NCBI GenBank assembly: GCA_910589395.1
Contig: CAJUTL010000026.1
Span: 1 to 36,194 of the forward strand
Direction of reading: 5' to 3'
DNA from: an uncultured Oscillospiraceae bacterium
GTDB taxonomy: Bacteria; Bacillota_A; Clostridia; Oscillospirales; Acutalibacteraceae
DNA length: 36,194 bases
Below the pieces are notes generated by a model. That model was given only the letters and a program-made list of their open reading frames with translations, searched no databases and was not told the origin of the DNA. Below are positions 16,209 through 23,018 of this stretch, piece by piece; the stretch's first letter is position 1; every line of letters begins with the position of its first letter. The translations under genes and the position numbers were made by a program.

Positions 16209-16895
16209 TTACGGAGCAGTAGAAGCGACAGGGTTCGCCTGTACGAACTGTACCGTCACTGTGAAGTCCGTAGTACGGTCAGTAGCGTTGGTCTGCTTAC
16301 CATAGCCAGTGTCGTCCGCATCGTTGGCAGGACTGTCGGGAGCATCTTCATAGGGCCATTCCCAGCTGACATTCAGATCCTTTGTATTGGTGCCAGCCTT
16401 CAGTGTGCCGCTGTCCAGTACAAAACCGTATGTAGTATCTTTTTCCGCTGTGTCATCAGAGAAATCCAAGGTCTTGGCGCCCAGCTTCATGGTGAAATGA
16501 TTGGGCAGATTGCCGGGCTTATCAGGCTTGATGTAAACAACATAATCCGCGTCTACTTCTGTGCCTAGGGAACCACTGGCGTCGGCAGCGGTAGTCAGGT
16601 TGATGTCAAAACCGCCTGCCATACCGGGAGCAATTCTTCCGCTAGCCACATTAGCGGGCTTTGTAGTGGCCGTGTCAGCGAGGTCGCCAAAGTTAACGGG
16701 AGAGGAGGCCAAAGTGGATTTGGTACCATTGGCCGTAATAGACGCACCCACGTTCCATCTGGCAACGATCATTTTGGTTGTACCCTGCACAGTATCCGAA
16801 TACTTAGCCAAAGTACCGGAAGACAAGCTGGTGGTAATCAGCGTCAGGGCCATTGCGGCCACGCCAAGGCGAGCCGCGATGCTTCTCTTCTTCAT
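16209..16895 (-). CDS. Likely major subunit of a SipW-dependent (TasA/CalY-like) fibre
   Basis: A 228-residue exported protein with signal peptide end GTLAKYSDT (28-35). The mature part is rich in Thr/Ala/Asp/Lys with no cysteine. Its strands include WNVGASI, APGMAGGFDINLTT, DYVVYIKP, LPNHFTMKLG, and the closing VSWEWPYED...DDTGYGKQ...DFTVTVQFVQA. This is the TasA/camelysin-type layout known from SipW-cognate proteins. Low-complexity Thr/Ala composition and the strong hairpin after the gene suggest it is the most abundant product. The start at 16895 is chosen because GGAGG lies 8 bases upstream. The earlier ATG at 16910 has no ribosome binding site. Polymerisation is inference from family. 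Confidence 0.8.
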   Translation of the reverse strand: MKKRSIAARLGVAAMALTLITTSLSSGTLAKYSDTVQGTTKMIVARWNVGASITANGTKSTLASSPVNFGDLADTATTKPANVASGRIAPGMAGGFDINLTTAADASGSLGTEVDADYVVYIKPDKPGNLPNHFTMKLGAKTLDFSDDTAEKDTTYGFVLDSGTLKAGTNTKDLNVSWEWPYEDAPDSPANDADDTGYGKQTNATDRTTDFTVTVQFVQANPVASTAP

Positions 16896-16939
16896 TTGCT
16901 GTTCCTCCATTTGTTTTGTAAAATAGTGTGATATCTTTC

Positions 16940-16965
16940 ACGGCGCCTGAAAAGCGCCGAAATAT
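16940..16965 (-). promoter_or_regulatory. Stable hairpin in the 5' region of the major subunit mRNA
   Basis: CGGCGC and GCGCCG pair around a 7-base loop, and flanking TTTC/GAAA can extend the stem. It lies about 45 bases before the subunit start codon, where it may protect the mRNA or mark a processed 5' end. A short CAGCATCTAGA-type repeat lies next to it (about 16965-17000). Confidence 0.4.
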
Positions 16966-17065
16966 CCTGCTGGATGCTGGACTCTAGACACTAGAGAAAG
17001 GACAAAGGACGTTTTTTATGTGCTTTCTGCTTCTTGAGAAAGGGCCTTGGGCCTTTTTCTTTATT

Positions 17066-17776
17066 TTAAGAAAGCCTATCCTGCTCCTGAGGCGGGGCTT
17101 CACTTCCATTTACCTGGGCGCGCAGCCTTTGCAGCTCCTTTTCCATTTCTTCCATTTCCTGCTGCTTGGAAGAGCTTTCCTCCTGCAATTTTCGCTTCTC
17201 CTGACGATTCTGCTTTCCTGCCGCTACCCGGCGGATCACATCCCATAAAACGAAGAGCAGAACAGGACCGCCGATAAACAGGAGCATTCCCGGCGTGGAC
17301 TGCAGGAACATGGCAAATTCGCCCGCACCCGCGATCCTTACCCCGGTATATTTCCCCTGCACCTGCTCGGGAGAAACCGGCGTGGCGTCTTCGGCGTTAT
17401 TGGCATCGCCCTGCGTCACATACAAAAGAGTACCGTCCTGCTGCTGAATCTCCATAATTCTATGGGTAACAGCCGATTCCTCCTCCAGATAACAGATCAC
17501 ATCATTTACCTTCAGAGTATAGGGATCTGTTTTCTGAATGAAAATCATATCCCCGGCTTCAAACGCAGGCGACATAGAGCCGGAAAGCACCACCACCGGC
17601 GAAACGCCAAACACAGAGGGAATATGCTCGGAATCGGTATAGGAACGAACGATCATTACCACATTCAAAATAATGATCGGGATAAAAAGCACACACAAAA
17701 CCACGCCGAGAACATTAAGAAATGTTCGCAGCGGGCCACCTTGTTTTTTCTGAGGCTCTTTCACGCCTTCTCCCAT
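17066..17776 (-). CDS. sipW: Second SipW-type signal peptidase I, with C-terminal coiled coil
   Basis: An ER-type signal peptidase of 236 residues. Membrane segment 1 is at about 20-43. Catalytic Ser67 is in SGSMSP, His105 in VTHRI, and Asp124 in TQGDANN. Membrane segment 2 is near 160-180. Unlike the other peptidase of the locus it continues with a charged cytoplasmic tail (about 185-236) of Glu/Gln/Lys heptads, a likely coiled coil. The ATG at 17776 has only a weak ribosome binding site. A GTG at codon 5, preceded by GGGAG, is an alternative start. It is the first gene of the operon, just before the major subunit. Two such enzymes in one locus suggest divided substrates. Confidence 0.9.
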   Translation of the reverse strand: MGEGVKEPQKKQGGPLRTFLNVLGVVLCVLFIPIIILNVVMIVRSYTDSEHIPSVFGVSPVVVLSGSMSPAFEAGDMIFIQKTDPYTLKVNDVICYLEEESAVTHRIMEIQQQDGTLLYVTQGDANNAEDATPVSPEQVQGKYTGVRIAGAGEFAMFLQSTPGMLLFIGGPVLLFVLWDVIRRVAAGKQNRQEKRKLQEESSSKQQEMEEMEKELQRLRAQVNGSEAPPQEQDRLS

Positions 17777-18149
17777 TACAAAATCACATCATTTCCGTAA
17801 GCGCTAAAAACAAAGGGAAAACACAGCCGCGCCGCAGGCCACTCTATACAGCCAGTGCGCCTTCTTCACAGATAAAGAAGTTGTTTTCTTTTCCAGAGCA
17901 GAACTTCACATTCTGGAAAAAACCGTAACAATACAACGCTCTGTATTCCTACTTTGTATTTTATCATGTTCTTCCTATTTTTCAAGAGGCAACACTGTTT
18001 TGACAGCAATTTTCACTTTTTCCCGAATTTTTCCTTTCAACAGAATACCAAAAGTAATAAATTGCACAATTTTTTCCTTTTACTACTAGATTTCGAGTGA
18101 AGTTCCCGGTATAATTGAGTGAAAGATTTTCAGCAGGGGAGGAAACCAT
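17777..18149. promoter_or_regulatory. Divergent control region of the fibre locus and its LytTR regulator
   Basis: 373 bases without a gene. Minus strand: TTGAAA (17980-17985), 16 bases, TAAAAT (17958-17963) would start the operon near 17951, giving a leader of about 175 bases. The leader holds a 9-bp inverted repeat TTTTCCAGA/TCTGGAAAA (17889-17897 and 17912-17920) and a CTTCTT/AAGAAG repeat (17862-17881). Plus strand: TATAAT (18110-18115) serves the LytTR gene, with no good -35 box, as expected for an activated promoter. I see no clear LytTR direct repeats. Confidence 0.5.
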
Positions 18150-18902
18150 ATGCTGGATATTTCACTTTACAGCAATGATTCTTTCTTCCTGGCGGAAATG
18201 CAAAGGGACCTTTCCGCCAGCTTGGAAAGCGCTATGCAGGGTTCTTGCCGGTTTCGAAGCTTTTCCCTGCTTCAAACCAGCCTTTATGAACATATGGATT
18301 CTCCGCCGGATCTGTGCGTGGTAGATCTTCGGGACGACCCGGAGGAAGCGATGGCATTTATCCGACGACTGCATAGAAGCACCGGAACAGAAATCATGGT
18401 GGTAGCCCCCACCCCGGAATGGGCCATGGCAGCTTACGACGCCGATGTAATGTCTTACCTCTTGGATCCTCCGAATATTTCCAGAATGGCAGAGCTTGTG
18501 CTGCGTCGTTTTGCCCAGAGGTTCCGGCCCCAGCCCCTGCAATTTTCCTTTCGCACCGCTTCCGGTACCCAGGTGCTGGCGGCGGAACATATCAGTTATG
18601 TAGAATATTCTGATCACCGCCTGCTGATCCACACCGCCTCCGGTAAACAATTCTCCACTACTACCATGCGTCTTTCCTTCGGGAAAGCAGCCGAGCAGCT
18701 TCTTTCCGATCCCCGGTTCGTGCGTACCCACGCCTCTTTTCTTATCAATATTATGCACGTTACTTCTTTTGGCCAATATGCCGTTACCATGGATACCGGC
18801 GTTACCGTACCTATTTCCCATGCCAAAAAAGCCGAGGTCAATAAGCGCTTCCGGCAGTTCTTCAACAAGGAGGGAAAGGAACTGACCGGCGATGGAAAAT
18901 GA
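18150..18902 (+). CDS. LytTR-domain regulator with degenerate receiver
   Basis: A 250-residue DNA-binding regulator. The N-terminal half (1-120) is receiver-like: Asp59 in LCVVDLRD matches the phosphorylation position, but the acidic pair near residue 9 reads Asn-Asp, and the usual Lys of YLLKP is Asp (SYLLDPP). The C-terminal half (about 138-245) is a LytTR domain with ISYVEYSDHRLLIHT, FVRTHASFLIN and ISHAKKAEVNKRF. GGGGAGG precedes the ATG by 7 bases. It is divergent from the fibre operon and has no kinase gene beside it. This points to a local regulator that may work without ordinary phosphorylation. Confidence 0.87.
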   Translation: MLDISLYSNDSFFLAEMQRDLSASLESAMQGSCRFRSFSLLQTSLYEHMDSPPDLCVVDLRDDPEEAMAFIRRLHRSTGTEIMVVAPTPEWAMAAYDADVMSYLLDPPNISRMAELVLRRFAQRFRPQPLQFSFRTASGTQVLAAEHISYVEYSDHRLLIHTASGKQFSTTTMRLSFGKAAEQLLSDPRFVRTHASFLINIMHVTSFGQYAVTMDTGVTVPISHAKKAEVNKRFRQFFNKEGKELTGDGK

Positions 18903-19136
18903 AAAATTAGGAATGAGCAATTAAGGGCAGGAGCATAGTTTAGATAAATTGGAATTTGCAGGGCTAATGAATAGCAGAAAGCCAAGGGTTGTTCGCTAAA
19001 CTATAATTTAGCACTCCATATCCTGACCTTTCTTCATTGCACCGAAGGTGTCACCACCGTCTAGCATTCAGTATCCAGCATCTAAATCTCCCTTCTCTAA
19101 CAACTAACAACTACATTCCGAAAGGTGGTTCTTCTC
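18903..19136. repeat. Intergenic repeats before the MFS gene
   Basis: Contains the TAAATTGGAATTTGC/CTAAACTATAATTTAG palindromes (18945 and 18997), a gcaccgaaggtgtcaccacc hairpin module, a CAGCATCTA module and a CTAACAACTAACA module, in the same order as at 258-410 and about 33330-33500. Confidence 0.7.
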
Positions 19137-20318
19137 TTGCGCTCCTCCGCTTTGTTCCGCCGCTTTCAGGGCAGTTATTTCAGCTATGTGCTGGTCTATT
19201 TCTGCGCGTATTTTGCCATGGCTTCCTTTGTTTCCATTTTATCGGTGTACCTTACCGGCATTGGAAAAACCGGAAGCGAAATGTCCTTTATCATTTCCGC
19301 TTCCGGTATTTTTTCCTTTTTTATGGTTCCGGCGGCAGGCTTTCTTTGCGACCGCACCGGGAGATCCCGGCTAATCAGCGCTGTGCTTCTGATGGCCATG
19401 GGGCTTCTGGCCCTGGTCTTTTCTGGGTGCAGGCAGGTGTGGGCCCTTTTTCTGCTGGAAGGACTGCTGATGTCCTGCCTGAATTCCGCCCTCCCGGCCT
19501 GTGAGCGGCTTGCCGCCGCCACAAAATTCCGCTATGGGGTGCTGCGGATCTGGGGCACGGTGGGCTATGCGGCGGGGGCCCAGGCCGCAGGACTGGCGAT
19601 CCAGCATTTTCCGCCCATTGTCCTGTTTTCTCTGGTATTTCTTTCCACTCTGCTTGCCGCGCTGGGCCTTGCCGGGGCGGAGGACCCCATTCAGCCGGAG
19701 CCTGCAGCGCCCCGGGAGGAGCAAAAAAAGCCGCCTCTTTCCTCTTTCTTGAAAAAGCCTCAATTTTTGCTGTTTCTGTTGATCGCCTTTCTTTTTTACA
19801 GCTGCTCCGGCGTGAATTTCAACTATGCCGCCTTTCTGCTGGACACCATGGGCGTGCCCACCGGCGCGGTAGGCACGGTGCTTTCCGTAGGCACGCTGGT
19901 GGAGATCCCGATCATTTTGTTTTCCAATAAATTTATGGATCGCTTTTCCGGAAAAAACCTGCTGCTGGCCTGCTGCGTTATCAATCTGGTGCAATTTCTC
20001 TGCTATGGACTGACCGGTTCCGCCTGGGTGGTGGTCACGGCCATGATCCTGCTGAAGGCCATTGGCGCAACTCTTTTTATGATGCTTATTCTGAAGATCG
20101 TGCGGAACCTTGTGGAGGCAGAGCTTACCGTGACCGGGATCTCCGTGGTAAATTCCATTACCAATCTGGGCGTGATCGTAATGCAGAATATTGGCGGCAC
20201 GATTTTAGACCGTGCCGGCATTCAGGCCTTTTATCTGATCCTTGCCGCCGTCACTGCCGCCGCCATGCTCCTGACCCTGCCGCTCCGGGTGAAAAACACG
20301 GAAAAGGTGTTCGGTTGA
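19137..20318 (+). CDS. MFS transporter (LacY/nucleoside-symporter-like)
   Basis: A 393-residue integral membrane protein with about 12 hydrophobic helices. The family signature near residue 130, FRYGVLRIWGTVGYAAG, is the 'YGxxRxWGSxGF' motif of the MFS_1_like (LacY/PPP) group that includes sugar and nucleoside proton symporters. DRTGRSR after helix 2 is the usual MFS loop 2-3 motif. The start is taken at TTG 19137 because GAAAGGTGG lies 8 bases before it. A GTG at 19125 is inside that site. The convergent neighbour is a nucleoside hydrolase, so a nucleoside substrate is conceivable, but the genes are not in one operon. Confidence 0.82.
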   Translation: MRSSALFRRFQGSYFSYVLVYFCAYFAMASFVSILSVYLTGIGKTGSEMSFIISASGIFSFFMVPAAGFLCDRTGRSRLISAVLLMAMGLLALVFSGCRQVWALFLLEGLLMSCLNSALPACERLAAATKFRYGVLRIWGTVGYAAGAQAAGLAIQHFPPIVLFSLVFLSTLLAALGLAGAEDPIQPEPAAPREEQKKPPLSSFLKKPQFLLFLLIAFLFYSCSGVNFNYAAFLLDTMGVPTGAVGTVLSVGTLVEIPIILFSNKFMDRFSGKNLLLACCVINLVQFLCYGLTGSAWVVVTAMILLKAIGATLFMMLILKIVRNLVEAELTVTGISVVNSITNLGVIVMQNIGGTILDRAGIQAFYLILAAVTAAAMLLTLPLRVKNTEKVFG

Positions 20319-20320
20319 TC

Positions 20321-20484
20321 AGGGCGTGTTCCCATGAAGCAAGACACACGCCTTTTCGGCAAATTTTGCAGGCTTCTACGTTAAAAATCCTCGACAGGCG
20401 ACAGCCTGTCTTGCGGTTTTTGCCTTGTATCCTGCAAAATTTTGCTCGAAAATCCGTGCACTTATCTTTATGTGAACACGCCCT
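20321..20484. mobile_element. 164-bp palindromic element (MITE-like) after the MFS gene
   Basis: Perfect 11-bp ends AGGGCGTGTTC (20321-20331) and GAACACGCCCT (20474-20484). Inside, GCAAATTTTGCAGG pairs with CCTGCAAAATTTTGC with one extra base, and AAAAATC/GTTTTT flank a central AGGC-GACA-GCCT. It therefore folds into a single long hairpin. It starts 2 bases after the MFS stop codon and could end its mRNA. No target duplication is clear, and no transposase is present. Confidence 0.6.
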
Positions 20485-20605
20485 AGTTGTTAGTTGTAAG
20501 TAGTTAGTCGTTAGAAAGGGCAGAGAGCAAAGCTCCCTGCCCTTTTTTCTTGCGCTGTGCAGCAGCGCCGCCTTTGTCCAGTATCTAAAATCCAGCATCC
20601 AGAAT
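20485..20605. repeat. Short repeat tract between convergent genes
   Basis: TTAGTTGTAAGTAGTTAGTCGTTAG type (20485-20515), then a gcgctgtgcagcagcgcc hairpin (about 20551-20570) and the CCAGTATCTAAAATCCAGCATCC type (20578-20608), reaching into the stop end of the nucleoside hydrolase gene. Confidence 0.6.
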
Positions 20606-21610
20606 CTAGGAAATCAGTGCCTCTACCAGATCTGTCATCAGGGCGTCCCGGTTGATGTGGTACACATAGCGGATCAGGTGCCGGTTCCGGTCAAAGGCGT
20701 ACACGCCCTCGTAGGTGGGAATGGGGCTGGGCTTTAAGCAGTCCAGCATAAAATCTCCGTCCAAAAGCCAGGCCACGGCGGTCACGTCCCAGATCACACG
20801 GGTCCAGGTTTTGGGGTAGCGGCTTTCCCGTTCTCCCACCTGGCAGCTGTAGGAGCAAAGGTGGTCGCACAGGGGGCTTTTGCCCTGAAGCCAGGCCTTC
20901 AGCTCCACGCCGCTGACGGAAAAGCTGGATACCACGCCCATACAGGGCAGCTGTACCACCGCCGCGCCGCAGCCGAACACGATCCGCGCTGCGGCAATGT
21001 CCTGCTGCAAATTGAATTCCAGGCAGTCCTCCCAGTCCAAAGCATGGCCGCCCAGCCAGACAAGAACAATGCGGTCCCGGATCTCCGGGTTTAACAGCAG
21101 GGCAGAGGCCACGTTGGTAATGGCCCCAATGGCCACCACATACAGAGGACGCTCCGGGGTATAGCCCATGGCCCGCGCCGCAAGGTCCCTGGCCGCGTCG
21201 GACGCCACAGGCGTAAGCTCATCGGGCAGATAGGCCTCCGAGCCGCGGAACACCACGCTTTTCAGATCGTCCCTTTCCGCCAGTGTGAGCAGCCGCAGAA
21301 TCTCCTGGTAGCTTTTCTCCATGCCGTCCGCGGGGCCGGTGGATTTATCGTTGAAGAAGGGCGCGGCGTACAGCGCCTGCAGCCGCAGCTTTTCCCCGCG
21401 CCGCAGCAGATAGGAAATGGCAAACTGATCGTCGATCTCGTTATAGGCGTCGGTATCGATCACCACGTCCACAGGGCCCCGGGGCTTTTCCAGCCGTTTC
21501 AGCAGAGAAGCCGTATCGATGGGAGCGGAAAAAAGCTTTTTCCGCTTTTCGGCCTGCTCCAGCACAGCGGTACTGGTCTCATTTTTGTATTTCATCCTGT
21601 CAAACTCCAT
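20606..21610 (-). CDS. Inosine-uridine preferring nucleoside hydrolase family protein
   Basis: A cytoplasmic calcium-dependent N-ribohydrolase homologue of 334 residues, expected to split nucleosides into base and ribose. The metal site DTDAYNEIDDQFA (about 52-64) matches the family DxDxxxDD motif, with Asn/Glu in the variable positions. Further family features are VAIGAITNVASALLLNP, LVWLGGHAL, FNLQQDIAAARIVF and the late TRVIWDVTAVAWLL with the final metal Asp. The N-terminal 45 residues before the domain are longer than usual and charged. AGGAG lies 8 bases before the ATG. Substrate preference cannot be read from sequence. Confidence 0.88.
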   Translation of the reverse strand: MEFDRMKYKNETSTAVLEQAEKRKKLFSAPIDTASLLKRLEKPRGPVDVVIDTDAYNEIDDQFAISYLLRRGEKLRLQALYAAPFFNDKSTGPADGMEKSYQEILRLLTLAERDDLKSVVFRGSEAYLPDELTPVASDAARDLAARAMGYTPERPLYVVAIGAITNVASALLLNPEIRDRIVLVWLGGHALDWEDCLEFNLQQDIAAARIVFGCGAAVVQLPCMGVVSSFSVSGVELKAWLQGKSPLCDHLCSYSCQVGERESRYPKTWTRVIWDVTAVAWLLDGDFMLDCLKPSPIPTYEGVYAFDRNRHLIRYVYHINRDALMTDLVEALIS

Positions 21611-21630
21611 TGGGGTGTCTCCTGCCTTTC

Positions 21631-21747
21631 TAAGAGCCTATCCCGAAATAAGACGCGCAAATAGCGCTGTCAGATTTTCAGCCAGACAATGTATGGTTGA
21701 AAATCTGCAGGCAAGATGTGTGCCGATTATTTTGGGAGAGGCTCTAA
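21631..21747. mobile_element. 111-bp MITE with 18-bp terminal inverted repeats and TAA duplication
   Basis: Element 21634-21744. The left end GAGCCTATCCCGAAATAA matches the reverse complement of the right end at 16 of 18 positions. It is flanked by TAA on both sides (21631-21633, 21745-21747). An inner stem (21671-21683 with 21695-21707) pairs 13 bases with one G-U. The end sequence and 3-base TNA duplication are like IS5-group insertion sequences, so this is probably a non-autonomous derivative. It sits between the divergent nucleoside hydrolase and XRE/zinc-ribbon genes. Confidence 0.75.
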
Positions 21748-21887
21748 ATTTCGTTCAATGCCGCAAGCATACCATAAATCCACAGGAGAAGCAACAGGCT
21801 GTTGCTTGTTTTTTTCCCATCGTGCATCTATACTGGAGAAAAGACAAAAGCTTCTTATCTTATTTTTGGAAAGGCAGTGTTACTTTT

Positions 21888-22340
21888 ATGGAAACAAAGG
21901 ATATTTTGAAGCAGCTCAGAGAACGGGACGGCCTGACCCAGGAAGAGCTGGCGGAAAAGCTTTTTCTCACCCGCCAGGCCGTGTCCCGCTGGGAAACCGG
22001 GGAAACGCAGCCTGGAGTGGATCTGCTAAAGCGGCTTTCCACTCTGTTTCAGGTTTCTGTCAATACCCTGCTGGGCCAGCCCAGAACGCTGATCTGCCAG
22101 TGCTGCGGCATGCCCCTCCAGGACGACGGCGCCATCAGCCGGGAGCCGGACGGCAGCCTGAACGAGGATTACTGCCAGTGGTGCTATACAGACGGAAGCT
22201 TCGTGTATCAAAGTATGGAGGAGCTTTTGAATTTTCTGACGGAGCATATGTCAAACGAAAGCTTCCCGCCCGAAGAGGCCAGAGCCTATTTCGCCCGGCA
22301 GCTTCCGCAGCTTGCCCATTGGAAGGGACGGGAACAATGA
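21888..22340 (+). CDS. XRE regulator fused to a zinc-ribbon domain
   Basis: A 150-residue protein. Residues 1-62 are a standard helix-turn-helix (LKQLRERDGLTQEELAEKLFLTRQAVSRWETGETQPGVDLLKRLSTLFQVSVNTLLG, read in parts). From about 68 follows CQCCGMPL...SLNEDYCQWCYTDGSFVYQSMEELLNFL, a putative zinc ribbon domain with paired CxxC motifs, then a helical tail ending in AYFARQLPQLAHWK. This fusion is common in Clostridia. The ribbon often occurs alone as a small protein of unknown role. The start is ATG 21888, preceded only by a distant GGAAAGG, so translation may be weak. Divergent from the nucleoside hydrolase, with a MITE in the shared upstream gap. Confidence 0.85.
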   Translation: METKDILKQLRERDGLTQEELAEKLFLTRQAVSRWETGETQPGVDLLKRLSTLFQVSVNTLLGQPRTLICQCCGMPLQDDGAISREPDGSLNEDYCQWCYTDGSFVYQSMEELLNFLTEHMSNESFPPEEARAYFARQLPQLAHWKGREQ

Positions 22341-22509
22341 CAGTGTAGGGTGGTTGCTGTCAGAGAAGGGAAAAACGCAAATTGCGTCTTAAAAAAGCGG
22401 CGAGGCGCCGCAGCCACTCGTGAAGCTGCTTGGTGCGAACGGACAGTTTCCAGCCCGACCACAATCAGGCAGATAAATTAGAATTTAGCGGTTATCCGCT
22501 CACTTCTCG

Positions 22510-22645
22510 CCTGTCATCCTGAGCAGACAAGCACAAAAAGCTATAGCTTTTTAACCTTGCTTTCTTGGCGAAGGATCTCGTCCTTTGGCTCTTTGACCAG
22601 GAATGAAGAGCGAGATCCTTCGTCGCTTCGCTCCTCAGGATGACA
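22510..22645. repeat. TGTCATTCTGA-bounded hairpin element, copy 2
   Basis: CCTGTCATCCTGAGCAG... to ...CTCCTCAGGATGACA. It pairs GCGAAGGATCTCGTCC with GAGCGAGATCCTTCG-type sequence. An AAAGCTATAGCTTTTT sub-palindrome is inserted in the left arm; a similar one is in the right arm of copy 3. Confidence 0.75.
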
Positions 22646-22728
22646 AAGGAGAGGACTTGTTCTTCTCTAACGACTAACAACTAACAGTTAACGACTAGTT
22701 CGCTAAACTATAATTTAGCGATTATCCG

Positions 22729-22838
22729 TGTCATTCTGAACAAAGTGAAGAATCTCGTCCTTGGGTCTTTTTGAAGGGCTTTAAGGACGAGATTCTTTGT
22801 CAAGAAAGCTATAGCTTTCTGCGTTCCTCAGAATGACA
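22729..22838. repeat. TGTCATTCTGA-bounded hairpin element, copy 3
   Basis: TGTCATTCTGAACAAAGTG... to ...CCTCAGAATGACA, with GAAGAATCTCGTCCTT paired to AAGGACGAGATTCTT. The AAAGCTATAGCTTTC sub-palindrome is in the right arm here, so the element tolerates insertion on either side. Confidence 0.75.
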
Positions 22839-23018
22839 GCGAGGGGGCGTACCTTTTTCTAACGACTAACAACTAGTTCGCTAAACTATTATTTAGCAAC
22901 TCGCTGCCCTATCAAACGGGAGCTCTTTGTTTATGAGAAATAAAAAGCTGCTGAATATTTCAGATGCCGGATACCGGAAAAGGCCCTTTGCCCTTCTCCA
23001 GCGTCTAGGATCCAGAAT

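Larger units (their letters stand above)
22341..23018. repeat. Intergenic repeat mosaic before the GHKL kinase gene
   Basis: No gene is supported. Modules in order: a ggcgaggcgccgcagccactcgtgaagctgc-type unit (about 22395-22475) also seen at about 32390-32450 and 32640-32770, CTAAA/TTTAG palindromes at about 22472, 22700 and 22880, two TGTCATTCTGA hairpin elements (22510-22645 and 22729-22838), and CTAACAACTAACA and CAGCGTCTAGGATC tracts. Confidence 0.75.

Noticed and set aside
17030..17065. Terminator after the second signal peptidase gene (AAAGGCCC/GGCCCTTT)
   Set aside because: The arms do not pair well in register and the T-run is on the plus-strand side only, so a minus-strand terminator is not supported.
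9438..17776. Sortase-assembled pilus explanation for the surface locus
   Set aside because: No sortase gene and no LPXTG-type sorting signal with hydrophobic tail in any of the exported proteins.
17777..18149. LytTR operator direct repeats in the divergent region
   Set aside because: I looked for paired motifs of the usual spacing and found no convincing pair by eye. Only inverted repeats were clear.
21519..21887. Upstream extension of the XRE/zinc-ribbon protein
   Set aside because: The extension reads through the MITE and the antisense of the nucleoside hydrolase start. The HTH domain begins at ATG 21888.
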